From Telmatospirillum sp. (lineage in GTDB: Bacteria > Pseudomonadota > Alphaproteobacteria > Rhodospirillales > Magnetospirillaceae): a stretch of DNA of 64,000 nt. A program made the translations under genes and the position numbers. The notes under the pieces are model-generated. The model worked only from the letters and a program-made list of their open reading frames with translations. It was not told the DNA's origin and ran no database searches. Below, piece by piece: positions 52,718-60,913 of the stretch. The DNA lies in NCBI GenBank assembly GCA_031291415.1, contig JARLJB010000065.1, forward strand, positions 1-64,000, read 5' to 3'. How positions within the stretch are numbered: the first letter of the stretch is position 1; each line of letters opens with the position of its first letter.

Positions 52718-54547
52718 CTATGCAGATAGCGTGGTATTATAGATCTTCCCGGCAATGGTGACGTTGGTCAGTACCAGACCTTGGGTATTGTAAAGATAGA
52801 TCGGATTGGCGGCGTTGGCTGGTGTGCCAAAGTTGCAGTTGCTGATCGTCACGCCGGTCACTGGAGGAACAGCCGGCGTCGGAGCTGGCCCGTTGTAGTC
52901 GTAGGCGACGGGACCTTGCATGATGATGGCCTGATAGCATCCGGCGGTTTGGCCGGTCGGTATGCCGACAGTGATGTTCTCGATACTGACGTTCTGGACG
53001 ACTGGCGGGCGGGTGCGGACATTGTCTGCGGATGGCGAATAATCGCAGTCGAAGGTCACGACGCCGCCCTGATTGGTTGTCACACTGTTTTTCGCGATGG
53101 GGCTGCCAGTCAGAGGCGTGTAATAGCTGGGGGTCGTGCTGATACCGTTCGGAAGTGAGATATTTCGAACGTAGAAGTTCTTCAGATAGCCGCCGCGGTT
53201 CAAATTGGTTTTCAGACGAACCGCAATGCGCAAGCTGTCGGTGGCCCAGTTGGCGTTCCTCATCGTCAGGTTCTGCGCGTAGACATTCTGAACGCCGCCC
53301 GCCATTTCGCTTCCCAACGTCATGCCGCCGTGACCGCTTTGCATGATGCAGTTCTGGACAACGACGTTCTGACAGGCCACGCCGTTATCGAGATCCTTGC
53401 CGGCTTCGATGGCGACGCAATCGTCACCGGTGTCGAAGGTGCAGCCTTCGAGCAGGACATAATTGCAGCATTCGACATCGATGCCGTCGTTGTTCGGGCC
53501 ATGGCTGTTGGCCGTGACATTGCGCATCACGACATTGCGGCAGTTGGTTGGATGGTGCTGCCAGAACGGCGTGTTGGTGACTTGGTAGCCGTCCATCAAC
53601 ACGTTGGTGCAGTTGTAGAATTCGATGGCGCAGGGCTGCAGCGCGTGGCCCACACCAAAGATTCGCTGGCTGACCGGGACGCTGGCCTCCGACAAGGCCG
53701 GCAGGTAGAGGGCGTCTTGCGTATAGGCCGTGCCGGTTCCTTGAATGAGGGCGGCCAGGGCTGGGTCAAGCGAGGGATTGACAGTCAACAATGGCAGGTT
53801 GAGCGGATTGGGGGTGTTCTGCCCCATGTTCCCGGTCTTCCAACCGGCGGTTCCTGTTTTCCCTTTCCAGGTCCACCAGCATTGCGCGTCGTCCCAGGTG
53901 ACATTGGCTTGGCAGTTGAGAGTGCTGGTCGTCCCTTCGCCCGTCAGTGCGATATTGCTCTGGCCATAGGCATAGACCGGCGGAGAATAGTTCCAGCATT
54001 CGTTGCCCTGCCAGCGTGAAAACACCAGCTTGCCGTTGGTTCCACAGTCGCGGGAGCCGTATTTCGCGTAATTGGCCGGATTGGGATCGAAATAGATCTG
54101 CGCGCCGCTGGCCAGGTGGAAATTGACGTTGCTGAGCAACGTGATCGGTCCGGCGCAGTACCAGTTTCCGGCTGGAACGATGACCCGTCCGCCACCGGCC
54201 GCGTGACAGGCTGCGATGGCAGCGGCGAAAGCCGGATAACAATCGGTCGAACCAGATGCCGGCGTGAGGATGGTTCCTGCGGCAGCCTGTGTTGTCGTAT
54301 TGGTCCAGGCGACGGCTGCCCCGGTCAACGGACACGTGGCTGCCCCGTAGGCCGTGACGTAAAAATCGCGCGCCGGAAACGAAACAGGAGAAGCGAGGCG
54401 ATTCGCAATGGCGGTGGCCTGGGTCCAGGGGTCGCTGGAGGCCATGACGGCCTTGCCGTCGAAGCCAAGAGCAAATACGCCCGCGCCAGCAGCGCCGCTG
54501 GCCAGAAGTGAGCGGCGGGTAAGCTTGAATGACGTGCCGAATGCCAT
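52718..54547 (-). CDS. Tat-exported GH28 polygalacturonase
   Basis: The 609-residue protein has a twin-arginine signal (KLTRRSLLASGAAGAGVFALG, about 9-29). The right-handed beta-helix GH28 catalytic sites are seen in order: GPNNDGIDVE (about 349), DTGDDCVAIEAGKD (about 373), SGHGGMTLGSEMAGG (about 404) and RIAVRLKTN (about 443) in place of RIK. It should hydrolyse polygalacturonan outside the cytoplasm, releasing galacturonate for the ExuT-like transporter and uxa genes. Exo- or endo-action cannot be told. GGGAGGA precedes the ATG. It is larger than minimal GH28 enzymes because of an N-terminal region of about 100 residues. Confidence 0.93.
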   Translation of the reverse strand: MAFGTSFKLTRRSLLASGAAGAGVFALGFDGKAVMASSDPWTQATAIANRLASPVSFPARDFYVTAYGAATCPLTGAAVAWTNTTTQAAAGTILTPASGSTDCYPAFAAAIAACHAAGGGRVIVPAGNWYCAGPITLLSNVNFHLASGAQIYFDPNPANYAKYGSRDCGTNGKLVFSRWQGNECWNYSPPVYAYGQSNIALTGEGTTSTLNCQANVTWDDAQCWWTWKGKTGTAGWKTGNMGQNTPNPLNLPLLTVNPSLDPALAALIQGTGTAYTQDALYLPALSEASVPVSQRIFGVGHALQPCAIEFYNCTNVLMDGYQVTNTPFWQHHPTNCRNVVMRNVTANSHGPNNDGIDVECCNYVLLEGCTFDTGDDCVAIEAGKDLDNGVACQNVVVQNCIMQSGHGGMTLGSEMAGGVQNVYAQNLTMRNANWATDSLRIAVRLKTNLNRGGYLKNFYVRNISLPNGISTTPSYYTPLTGSPIAKNSVTTNQGGVVTFDCDYSPSADNVRTRPPVVQNVSIENITVGIPTGQTAGCYQAIIMQGPVAYDYNGPAPTPAVPPVTGVTISNCNFGTPANAANPIYLYNTQGLVLTNVTIAGKIYNTTLSA

Positions 54548-54976
54548 GGGGTCCTCCCGTTAACGAACTCTGATTGTTGGACTGAAGCGATCGAAACGGC
54601 CATGCATCCGCCGAACCCAGGGACCACAAAGATGTGATCGAAGGAGGCTTGGCGGAAAATACATCATATAACAATACAACCATACCAAATCTCGCGAATC
54701 AATATCGCTCCACACTTTTGGTTGCAGGTATGACTGAAGGAGACATCCAGCGGTGGCATTGGTGTTGGTCGGGGCCCGGCGTGGCCGACCAGCCTGTGCT
54801 GAAAGTCATAGTATTGTCGGGTCTATTTGTTCCTGTTCCTCAACCGAATACGGCCGGTCATTCGCTCGACATCACGACGAGAAACTGCATTGGTGTTCAG
54901 GATGGATTGATCTTTCCGGCGGGGAGGGCGCAATATCAGGCCATCTTTGGCCCTTTTTACAGAGTGATGGTGTATC
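54548..54976. other. 429-base intergenic region, no gene recognised
   Basis: It holds the ribosome site and presumably the promoter of the GH28 gene on the minus side. No ACCTGT-N3-ACAGGT operator is seen here, so the polygalacturonase may not belong to that regulon. An open frame at 54634-54984 has no signal peptide or family feature and I do not count it. Confidence 0.6.
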
Positions 54977-55498
54977 TTGCTTAAGCGTTTGAGTGCTACC
55001 GTTGTGGCCCTTTGTATAGCGTCGTCGGGCGCTGCCGGGGCTGCGACGACAAGTTGTTTCACCCCAGAAGAGATGAAACCCGCCCAACTCCGGATCTTGC
55101 AGCAGGAATTCAACGTTGCGGCTCTGAATTGTCGCACCGTTGATCAGACGGATCCAAATTTCTCTAGCCGTTATAATGATTTCGTCGGGAAATTCGGTGG
55201 CAAGCTGCAAGAGAATGCGGCCGCGCTCCGGCAGCATTTCGCGCGTGCCGGAGGCGGCAATTTCGATGTCTGGATGACGCGGGTTGCAAACGACGCCGGC
55301 CAGCGTGTTATGGCCGATCCGAATTTCTGCCAGCAGGCCTGGGACAATCTGGACAAAGCCCTGACCACGGAACCGCAGGATATCGAGGCGCTTGCCGTGT
55401 CGGCGGGGACGTCCCACCCCTATCTCGCGACCTGTGAGCAGGCCAAGCCGAAAGCCACCAAGACGAAAGCCGCCGCGAAAAAGAAGAAGAGCGCTTAG
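54977..55498 (+). CDS. Small secreted protein, unknown function
   Basis: The 173-residue protein has a Sec signal (LKRLSATVVALCIASSGAAGAA). The mature part has cysteines in TTSCFTPEEM, NCRTVDQ, NFCQQAW and ATCEQ that could form two disulfides. The tail is very basic (KPKATKTKAAAKKKKSA). No ATG fits; TTG at 54977 begins the signal peptide and the ribosome site is weak. I do not recognise the family. It converges on ompA with a shared terminator. Confidence 0.72.
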   Translation: MLKRLSATVVALCIASSGAAGAATTSCFTPEEMKPAQLRILQQEFNVAALNCRTVDQTDPNFSSRYNDFVGKFGGKLQENAAALRQHFARAGGGNFDVWMTRVANDAGQRVMADPNFCQQAWDNLDKALTTEPQDIEALAVSAGTSHPYLATCEQAKPKATKTKAAAKKKKSA

Positions 55499-55548
55499 AG
55501 TTCCGCACTGGTGGTGCGCCGACCCGCCCTGGATGAAACATGAGCAGT

Positions 55549-55568
55549 ACCGGCAGAGACGCCGGTGC
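55549..55568. repeat. Solo copy of the REP-like hairpin
   Basis: ACCGGCAGAGACGCCGGTGC is identical over 20 bases to 33543-33562. It folds as ACCGGC-N8-GCCGGT with AGTA/GCTACT flanks that extend the stem imperfectly. It lies between the secreted-protein gene and the terminator at 55642. Confidence 0.75.
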
Positions 55569-55641
55569 TACTGACAATTTGTTTCTTTCTGGCGCGTCCC
55601 GTTCCTCTCTGTGGACGGTGCGGTACGATCTCCGAAAAAGA

Positions 55642-55675
55642 AAAACCGCAGCAGGATTTCTCCTGCTGCGGTTTT
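55642..55675. terminator. Bidirectional Rho-independent terminator
   Basis: AAAACCGCAGCAGGA-TTTC-TCCTGCTGCGGTTTT is a 15-bp stem with A's on one side and T's on the other. It is placed to stop both the plus-strand secreted-protein transcript and the minus-strand ompA transcript. Confidence 0.9.
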
Positions 55676-55706
55676 TTCGTCCCGAAGAACCGGGGTGCAG
55701 AGATCT

Positions 55707-56762
55707 TTACGGAAGGATGATCTGCACGCGACGATTCTGGGGTTCGCGAACGCCGTCCTTGGTCGGGACAAGCGGCTGGCTCTTGCCCTTGCCAACAACG
55801 GAGATTTCGTTGGCAGGGATGCCGAGCTTGACCAACGACGCCTTGACGGCGTTGGCGCGGCGCAGCGACAGGGCCATGTTGAACTTCTCGGAACCAGCCG
55901 CGTCAGTGTGACCAACCAGCGAGATGCTGGTGGCATGGCTCGACTTGGCGGCCGTGGCAGCCTGGCTGATGGTCTTGCCGGCTTCAGAGGTGATGTCCGA
56001 CTTGTTGAAGTCGAAGAACACGAGGTAGTTCTTCGCGATCGGCGCAGCCTGCACCATCTTCGGAGCCGGGGCCGGAGCCGGAGCAGCTACCGGAGCCGGA
56101 GCGGGGGCCGCGACCGGCTTCGGCGCTTCGCCGCCGAACTTGTAGGTGAAGCCGACCAGGATGGCATGGGATTGATAATCGGCCTTTGATTTGCCGGTCC
56201 CATAGGACGGATCTTCCTTCAACTTCGTATCGAGCGTCCGCAGATAGCGGTAGTCGGCCTTCAGCGCCAGGTTGTCGTTAAGAGCGTAGGACGCCCCGAC
56301 AATGCCCTGATAGCCGAACACGAACTGGTCCTTGTTCGAGAAGGTCGTGCCGTTGGCGCGAAGCTTCTCGGCGTTGACATCGACGCCACCAGCGCCGACA
56401 CCGATGAACGGCGTGATGCTGGTGCCGGTCTTGATGTCATAATAGACGTTGGCCATCGCGGAGCTGGCATCCAGCTTGCCGCTGCCCGAGGTATTGAACG
56501 GCTGCTTGACTTTGTCGACACCGTTCGAACGCCAGCCGAGTTCACCTTCGACACGAACCGGTCCGAAGCCGTAACCAAGCTGACCAAGGACGGCATAACC
56601 CGGATCCTGGGTCTCTTTCCAGACCTTGGCGCCGTCTTTGAATTTGACCGTCGGGGCGATGGCGAGGCCGGTCTCCGCGCCGACATACAGGCCATCAGCC
56701 TGCGCGGCAGTTGCAACACCGGCAATGAGACCGGCAGAGAGAATGCCCGCAAAAATACGCAT
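55707..56762 (-). CDS. OmpA-family outer-membrane protein
   Basis: The 351-residue porin-like protein has a signal peptide (about 1-22, ending AAQA-DG). An eight-strand beta-barrel region (DGLYVGAETGLAI to HAILVGFTYKFGG) is followed by a Pro/Ala linker (repeated PAPAPVAAP) and a C-terminal OmpA peptidoglycan-binding domain: VFFDFNKSDIT, GHTDAAGSEKFNMALSLRRANAV and PQNRRVQIIL. It ties the outer membrane to the wall. AGGAAAG precedes the ATG. TGTTGC-N6-GCAACA at 56884-56901 lies upstream. Confidence 0.95.
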   Translation of the reverse strand: MRIFAGILSAGLIAGVATAAQADGLYVGAETGLAIAPTVKFKDGAKVWKETQDPGYAVLGQLGYGFGPVRVEGELGWRSNGVDKVKQPFNTSGSGKLDASSAMANVYYDIKTGTSITPFIGVGAGGVDVNAEKLRANGTTFSNKDQFVFGYQGIVGASYALNDNLALKADYRYLRTLDTKLKEDPSYGTGKSKADYQSHAILVGFTYKFGGEAPKPVAAPAPAPVAAPAPAPAPKMVQAAPIAKNYLVFFDFNKSDITSEAGKTISQAATAAKSSHATSISLVGHTDAAGSEKFNMALSLRRANAVKASLVKLGIPANEISVVGKGKSQPLVPTKDGVREPQNRRVQIILP

Positions 56763-57024
56763 AATTTAGGCTTTCCTTTGTTTGGAAACGCGATTGGGGG
56801 TAGTGCCCTATTTAAACCAATGTACTGGACAACTCAACGGTAACGGGGCCAATTACGAGAGATTAGCGACAATACAGGAACACTGTTGCTATTTTGCAAC
56901 ATCAAAGTTGCTGTCTATTCCCGATCTCCGATGGCCACAACCGGTCCTGACCCCAATCGGGCACGATGATTGAACATCAGGATAAATTCACCGAATTGTG
57001 GCGGAAATGTGTCTATGCGAAAGG

Positions 57025-57873
57025 CTACCCTTCATTTCCTGCCGCCACGTCTTTGACGGACGGCCCTTTGTCTGGGGTTTCCCTGGTCGTCGTCTCTGCA
57101 GCCCGAAGTTCCGCCGCCTGCTTCTGCAGTTTGCGGAAGGCGCGAGCGCTAAGCGGAATACTGCCCGCATAGAGAACTCCGATCACCGTGATTGTACCCC
57201 AAGGTTCCGTGACGAGAAAGGCAGTAAGGACGCCGACCAGAAGCAGCATCGGCACAACGTAGACATGGGGAACTCTGAAGCGTTTTCCAGAGTAGGTGGG
57301 GATGCGGCTGACCATCAGGAAGGATACGATAACCAGGACCACCGCATTGACCGCGGAACTGGCGAAGAAACCTTCGCCGCCCGACTGCAGGCTGATGATC
57401 ATTGGCAACAGTACAAGGCCTGCGGCTGCCGGAGCCGGCACACCGGTAAAGAAATTGTAGGCCCATGGCGGCAAATCGGGTTCGCCCAGCATGGTGTTGA
57501 AACGGGCCAGCCGCAACGCCATGCAGACGGAAAAAAGCAGAACCAGCGCCCATCCCAGTCCGCCGGCCCCTTGCATTGTCCACAGGTAGAGCAGCACCGA
57601 AGGCGCTACACCGAAGCTGATGAAATCGGACAACGAGTCGAGTTCGGCTCCGAATTTGCTGGTGCCGTGCAAAAGCCGGGCGATGCGACCGTCCAGTCCG
57701 TCGAGCAATCCTGCCAGCAGGATGCCGGTGACCGCCAAGTCCCATTTCCCGTGCAGGCCGAAACGGATCGAGGTCAGACCGGCACACAGGGCCAGCATGG
57801 TGAGGATGTTCGGGATCAGCTTATTGAAGGACAGGCCGTTGATGCGTGGCGGGCGCCGTTGAGGGAATTTCAC
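57025..57873 (-). CDS. pssA: CDP-diacylglycerol-serine O-phosphatidyltransferase
   Basis: The 282-residue membrane enzyme makes phosphatidylserine. The CDP-alcohol phosphotransferase motif DGRIAR-x8-G-x3-D-x3-D is seen as [11 protein letters not shown]...GAELDSLSD (about 57-80). About seven membrane segments and a polar C-terminal tail follow. The start is GTG at 57873, overlapping the psd stop as GTGA; the frame runs further up only as psd antiframe. Its product is the substrate of the neighbouring Psd. Confidence 0.95.
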   Translation of the reverse strand: MKFPQRRPPRINGLSFNKLIPNILTMLALCAGLTSIRFGLHGKWDLAVTGILLAGLLDGLDGRIARLLHGTSKFGAELDSLSDFISFGVAPSVLLYLWTMQGAGGLGWALVLLFSVCMALRLARFNTMLGEPDLPPWAYNFFTGVPAPAAAGLVLLPMIISLQSGGEGFFASSAVNAVVLVIVSFLMVSRIPTYSGKRFRVPHVYVVPMLLLVGVLTAFLVTEPWGTITVIGVLYAGSIPLSARAFRKLQKQAAELRAAETTTRETPDKGPSVKDVAAGNEG

Positions 57874-58577
57874 CGGGCCTCTCCCTGACGCTGGGGCTCG
57901 TCGCTGGCAAGGTCGGCCAGGACGGTTTCGCCGGCGATCGCGGTTTGTCCGATCATCACCAGGGGTTTGCTGCCGGCCGGCAGGTAGACATCGACGCGGC
58001 TGCCGAATCGGATCAGTCCGAACCGCTCTCCTGCCCGTACGGTCTGACCTTCGCCGAGATCGCAACGAATGCGTCTGGCGACCAGACCGGCTATCTGCAC
58101 AAAAGCGATTTCGCGGCCGTCGTCAAGGCCCAGGCGAACGGCCATCCGCTCGTTGAACGCGCTGGCCTTGTCGAGCGAGGCATTGAAAAACTTGCCGGGG
58201 GAGTAAACGCGTTTCAGAATCTTTCCCGCGAATGGTGCGCGATTCACATGGACATTGAAGACGTTCATGAAAATTGAGATGCGGGGAAGCGGCGCGTCGC
58301 CCATGGCAAGTTCGAGCGGCGGCGGGGCATCGACGATCATCTGTACGACGCCATCGGCCGGGCTGATTACCAATCCGTCGCGCGACGGCGTGATTCGTTC
58401 CGGATTGCGGAAAAAGAACGCGCACCAGATTGTCAACAGCACACCCAGCCAACCCAGCGGCGACCAGAGCCAAAACAGCAACAAAGTGCCTGCGGCGAAA
58501 AGGGGGATGAAACGCCACCCCTCCGGGTGAATGGGCATGCATAGGGTTTTTAGTACGGAATTGTCTTGCGTCGGCAC
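57870..58577 (-). CDS. psd: Phosphatidylserine decarboxylase proenzyme
   Basis: The 235-residue short-type (Psd-B/archaetidylserine-like) enzyme makes phosphatidylethanolamine. The self-cleavage motif reads RFGSRVDV (about 196-203), whose serine becomes the pyruvoyl group. [13 protein letters not shown] and [10 protein letters not shown] are family blocks. Two membrane segments near the N terminus. Start GTG at 58577 follows AGGAGA. Forms an operon with pssA. Confidence 0.95.
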   Translation of the reverse strand: MPTQDNSVLKTLCMPIHPEGWRFIPLFAAGTLLLFWLWSPLGWLGVLLTIWCAFFFRNPERITPSRDGLVISPADGVVQMIVDAPPPLELAMGDAPLPRISIFMNVFNVHVNRAPFAGKILKRVYSPGKFFNASLDKASAFNERMAVRLGLDDGREIAFVQIAGLVARRIRCDLGEGQTVRAGERFGLIRFGSRVDVYLPAGSKPLVMIGQTAIAGETVLADLASDEPQRQGEAR

Positions 58578-58868
58578 GCTGTTTTCTCCTCAAGCCGGTT
58601 CCATGATAGGGGCGAACCAAGCTCTCGATTCATCAAAGGCGCCGGGCTCTCCGCATCCGACAAGGGAGGGGCCAGCGCCGTTCAGACCTGGCGTCACCGG
58701 CTGACCGGCGGCGCCAAGCGAATCGCCCCATACTAACCGGTTGCGGCGATTCGGGTAAGCGTTTGTCCAGAAATAACGACAGCTGGTTCCGAGATGTTTT
58801 TTCTGCGAGCCTCGCCATGCTAATCTGCCGCCGTCGCCATACGGCGGAATTTGACGCAAGGGCGGGAG

Positions 58869-59384
58869 ATGCAGCAGATAAGTCCGTTCCATTTGGTTCT
58901 GGGAGAGCTTCGGCTTCCTTTTGACGAGGCTGTCGGGGGCACGGCCCTGGCGCAGCAGGATTTTAAGTTCCGATTTTCCTATCACCATATATCCTTTGCC
59001 GCCGAATGCCGCCATAAGCCTGACCAGGTCATCATTGCTCTGACGGGCGACGTGGGGCCGATGCCGTTCAGTGCTGAATCGGCCGTAGCGCGCGCCGAGC
59101 TCCAGACGGTTCTCAATGCCGCCAACGCCCACCTGGGCGATATCTTCCGCGTGGTCGAAGGGCGGATCCTGATGGTCGGAGAGGTTTCTCTCGTCCGGCC
59201 GCTGACGGCAGTCGGACTAATCGCCGGGATGGCGCGCTTTTTGCTCTCAGGGCGACCGTACCTTGAGACCATCGACGTGTTTCTCAGTCCTCTGGACGAG
59301 ACGGAGACAACCGGAGAGGTTGCCCTGCGGCCCGGATGGCGCCGGGCGTCGTCGAAATCCCAAAGCGCAGCACGCCAAATCTGA
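58869..59384 (+). CDS. Uncharacterised 171-residue protein
   Basis: I do not recognise this protein. It has no signal peptide or strong membrane helix. An alpha/beta pattern is seen: PFHLVLGELRLPFDEAV, SYHHISFAAEC, VIIALTGDVGPMPFSAES (about 55-72), then HLGDIFRVVEGRILMVGEVSLVRPLTAVGLIAGMARFLLSG. The general layout recalls small chaperone-like (YbjN/secretion-chaperone) folds, but this is only a resemblance. ATG at 58869 has GGGAG directly upstream. It diverges from psd. Confidence 0.65.
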   Translation: MQQISPFHLVLGELRLPFDEAVGGTALAQQDFKFRFSYHHISFAAECRHKPDQVIIALTGDVGPMPFSAESAVARAELQTVLNAANAHLGDIFRVVEGRILMVGEVSLVRPLTAVGLIAGMARFLLSGRPYLETIDVFLSPLDETETTGEVALRPGWRRASSKSQSAARQI

Positions 59385-59454
59385 CGAATCACGCGCAGGG
59401 CCAAAGGGCACAAAGAATAACCAGCGGCCGGGTCGACCGCGAAACTCCGGAAGA

Positions 59455-60399
59455 TCAGTGCGGCGCGGGAATGTTGAAGGTCTGGCCGGGATAGATGCGA
59501 TTGGGGTCGCGGATCTGTTCCTTGTTGGCGGCGTAGATGACCATGTAGTCATAGCCGCTGCCATAGGCGCGACGGGCGATCCGCCATAGGCTGTTGCCCT
59601 GCTCGACGGTCACCTTGCCTTCCGCCGGCAGCGTGCCTGAGGGTGAAAAGCTTGTTTCCGCCCGGGCGACAACCTTGCCGCCGTTGCCGAGCTCATCGAC
59701 TCGCAGCGTATGTTCCGAGCCCCGCTGATCCATCTTGGTCGATAGCCGCCAGCGCCCTTGCCCGTCGGCTTGCGTCTTGCTAAGTGGCTGATTGTCGAGA
59801 TAGACCTGCAACGTGGCTTTCGGACTTGCCTTTCCGGTGACCGACAAATGACCGCTCTCGTCATACTTTATGCCGGCGATCGACACGGTACCGGCTCCAT
59901 CTTTGGCTTCCGGGCCCTGAAGGATGTCCATCGTTCCATCCGGGTTGATCTTCACCGCAAGCGACGCGTCCTTGTTTTTACTGCGGTCGGGAACCACGAG
60001 GACAACTGGCGCGTTGGTTTCGCGAACGGTGCCGTCGGGGTTGGCAGCGCGCAAGGTGAGTTCCCTGCTTCCCGGCTGGAGCGGCTGGTCCGGCACGAAG
60101 ACCCACTCGCCCCGATTGTCGGCGGTCACCCGGCCGACTTCCTTGCCACCATCCAGGATTACGACCTCGGCCTTGGGCATGGAACGACCGGCAATAACGG
60201 TTTCGCCCTGCGGATTGATGCGTACGATGTCGAAGCTGGGAGCGTCGCTGTTCTGCGCCGCATTGCCGGCGACCGGCTGACCCGTTTGTGTGACGGTGGG
60301 AGGAACCGGTTGGTCGCCATGGCCGGTCCAAAGACTCATGACTATGGCGACGACGATGACGATGAAGCCCGCGAGGGCTATGATAACGGGCCGGGTCAA
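59455..60399 (-). CDS. LysM-domain envelope protein with Ig-like repeats
   Basis: The 314-residue protein has an N-terminal membrane anchor (ALAGFIVIVVAIVMSLW, about 7-23). Two bacterial Ig-like segments follow: ETVIAGRSMPKAEVVILDGGKEVG...GEWVFVPDQPL, and HLSVTGKASPKATLQVYLDNQPL...GRWRL. A C-terminal LysM domain ends it (VEQGNSLWRIARRAYGSGYDYMVIYAANKEQI...IYPGQTFNIP, about 262-312). It is probably anchored in the inner membrane and binds peptidoglycan. Proteins of this layout are common in alphaproteobacteria; role not established. Confidence 0.88.
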   Translation of the reverse strand: MTRPVIIALAGFIVIVVAIVMSLWTGHGDQPVPPTVTQTGQPVAGNAAQNSDAPSFDIVRINPQGETVIAGRSMPKAEVVILDGGKEVGRVTADNRGEWVFVPDQPLQPGSRELTLRAANPDGTVRETNAPVVLVVPDRSKNKDASLAVKINPDGTMDILQGPEAKDGAGTVSIAGIKYDESGHLSVTGKASPKATLQVYLDNQPLSKTQADGQGRWRLSTKMDQRGSEHTLRVDELGNGGKVVARAETSFSPSGTLPAEGKVTVEQGNSLWRIARRAYGSGYDYMVIYAANKEQIRDPNRIYPGQTFNIPAPH

Positions 60400-60907
60400 G
60401 GCTCCTCGCTCGCAATGAATGGGCGTGGATGATGATTGCGGCGTACCCTAATACGGTACCGACCGATACGCAACCCGGCTTCCGCCCCCTGTGCCGGGAC
60501 TGCCGCCAATGAAGCGCGGGAACATGTCAACAATGCGGCAATAGACCAAGTCGCGACGTTTCGTCACTTTTCGGAACCGACCGTTCATCCTATTCTGACG
60601 AATAGGATAGGGACGTCCTATCCTTTTGGTATATCCGCATTCGTCAAAAAAAAGGTGTCCACCGCGATCCGTCTTGATCTCTGTTGTCAGTGTTCGTCGA
60701 TCAGCCGGTCTATTGCGGGAGGTCGCTATAACGCCACATTGTTGTCGACTTCTGTGCTGACGTGAGACTAAAAATAAAAATAGGGTGCATTGACAAAATA
60801 ATTAAATAATTCATTGCATCAATTAACGAATATAACAGTGTTGTCGCACTGTCGTGCCGTGATTCATTAAACAACAATAAGTGGCGTATGCAATATCTTG
60901 ATGGGGA
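60400..60907. other. 508-base AT-rich intergenic region
   Basis: It separates the divergent LysM and chemoreceptor genes. It is far more AT-rich than its surroundings, especially 60755-60860. It contains the overlapping hairpins at 60587-60627 and presumably promoters for both genes, though no -35/-10 pair is convincing. No coding frame is supported. Confidence 0.6.
60587..60627 (+). ncRNA. Two mutually exclusive hairpins, attenuator-like
   Basis: Hairpin A: ATCCTATT-CTGACG-AATAGGAT (60587-60608). Hairpin B: GGATAGG-GACGT-CCTATCC (60605-60623), followed by TTTT. They share GGAT, so only one can form fully, and B looks like a weak intrinsic terminator. It could be the end of a small RNA or a leader control element about 290 bases ahead of the chemoreceptor. 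Confidence 0.45.
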
Positions 60908-60913
60908 ATGAGT

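Noticed and set aside
54634-54984. 116-codon plus-strand frame between the GH28 and secreted-protein genes
   Set aside because: No ribosome site, signal or recognisable fold. It overlaps the start of the better-supported gene at 54977.
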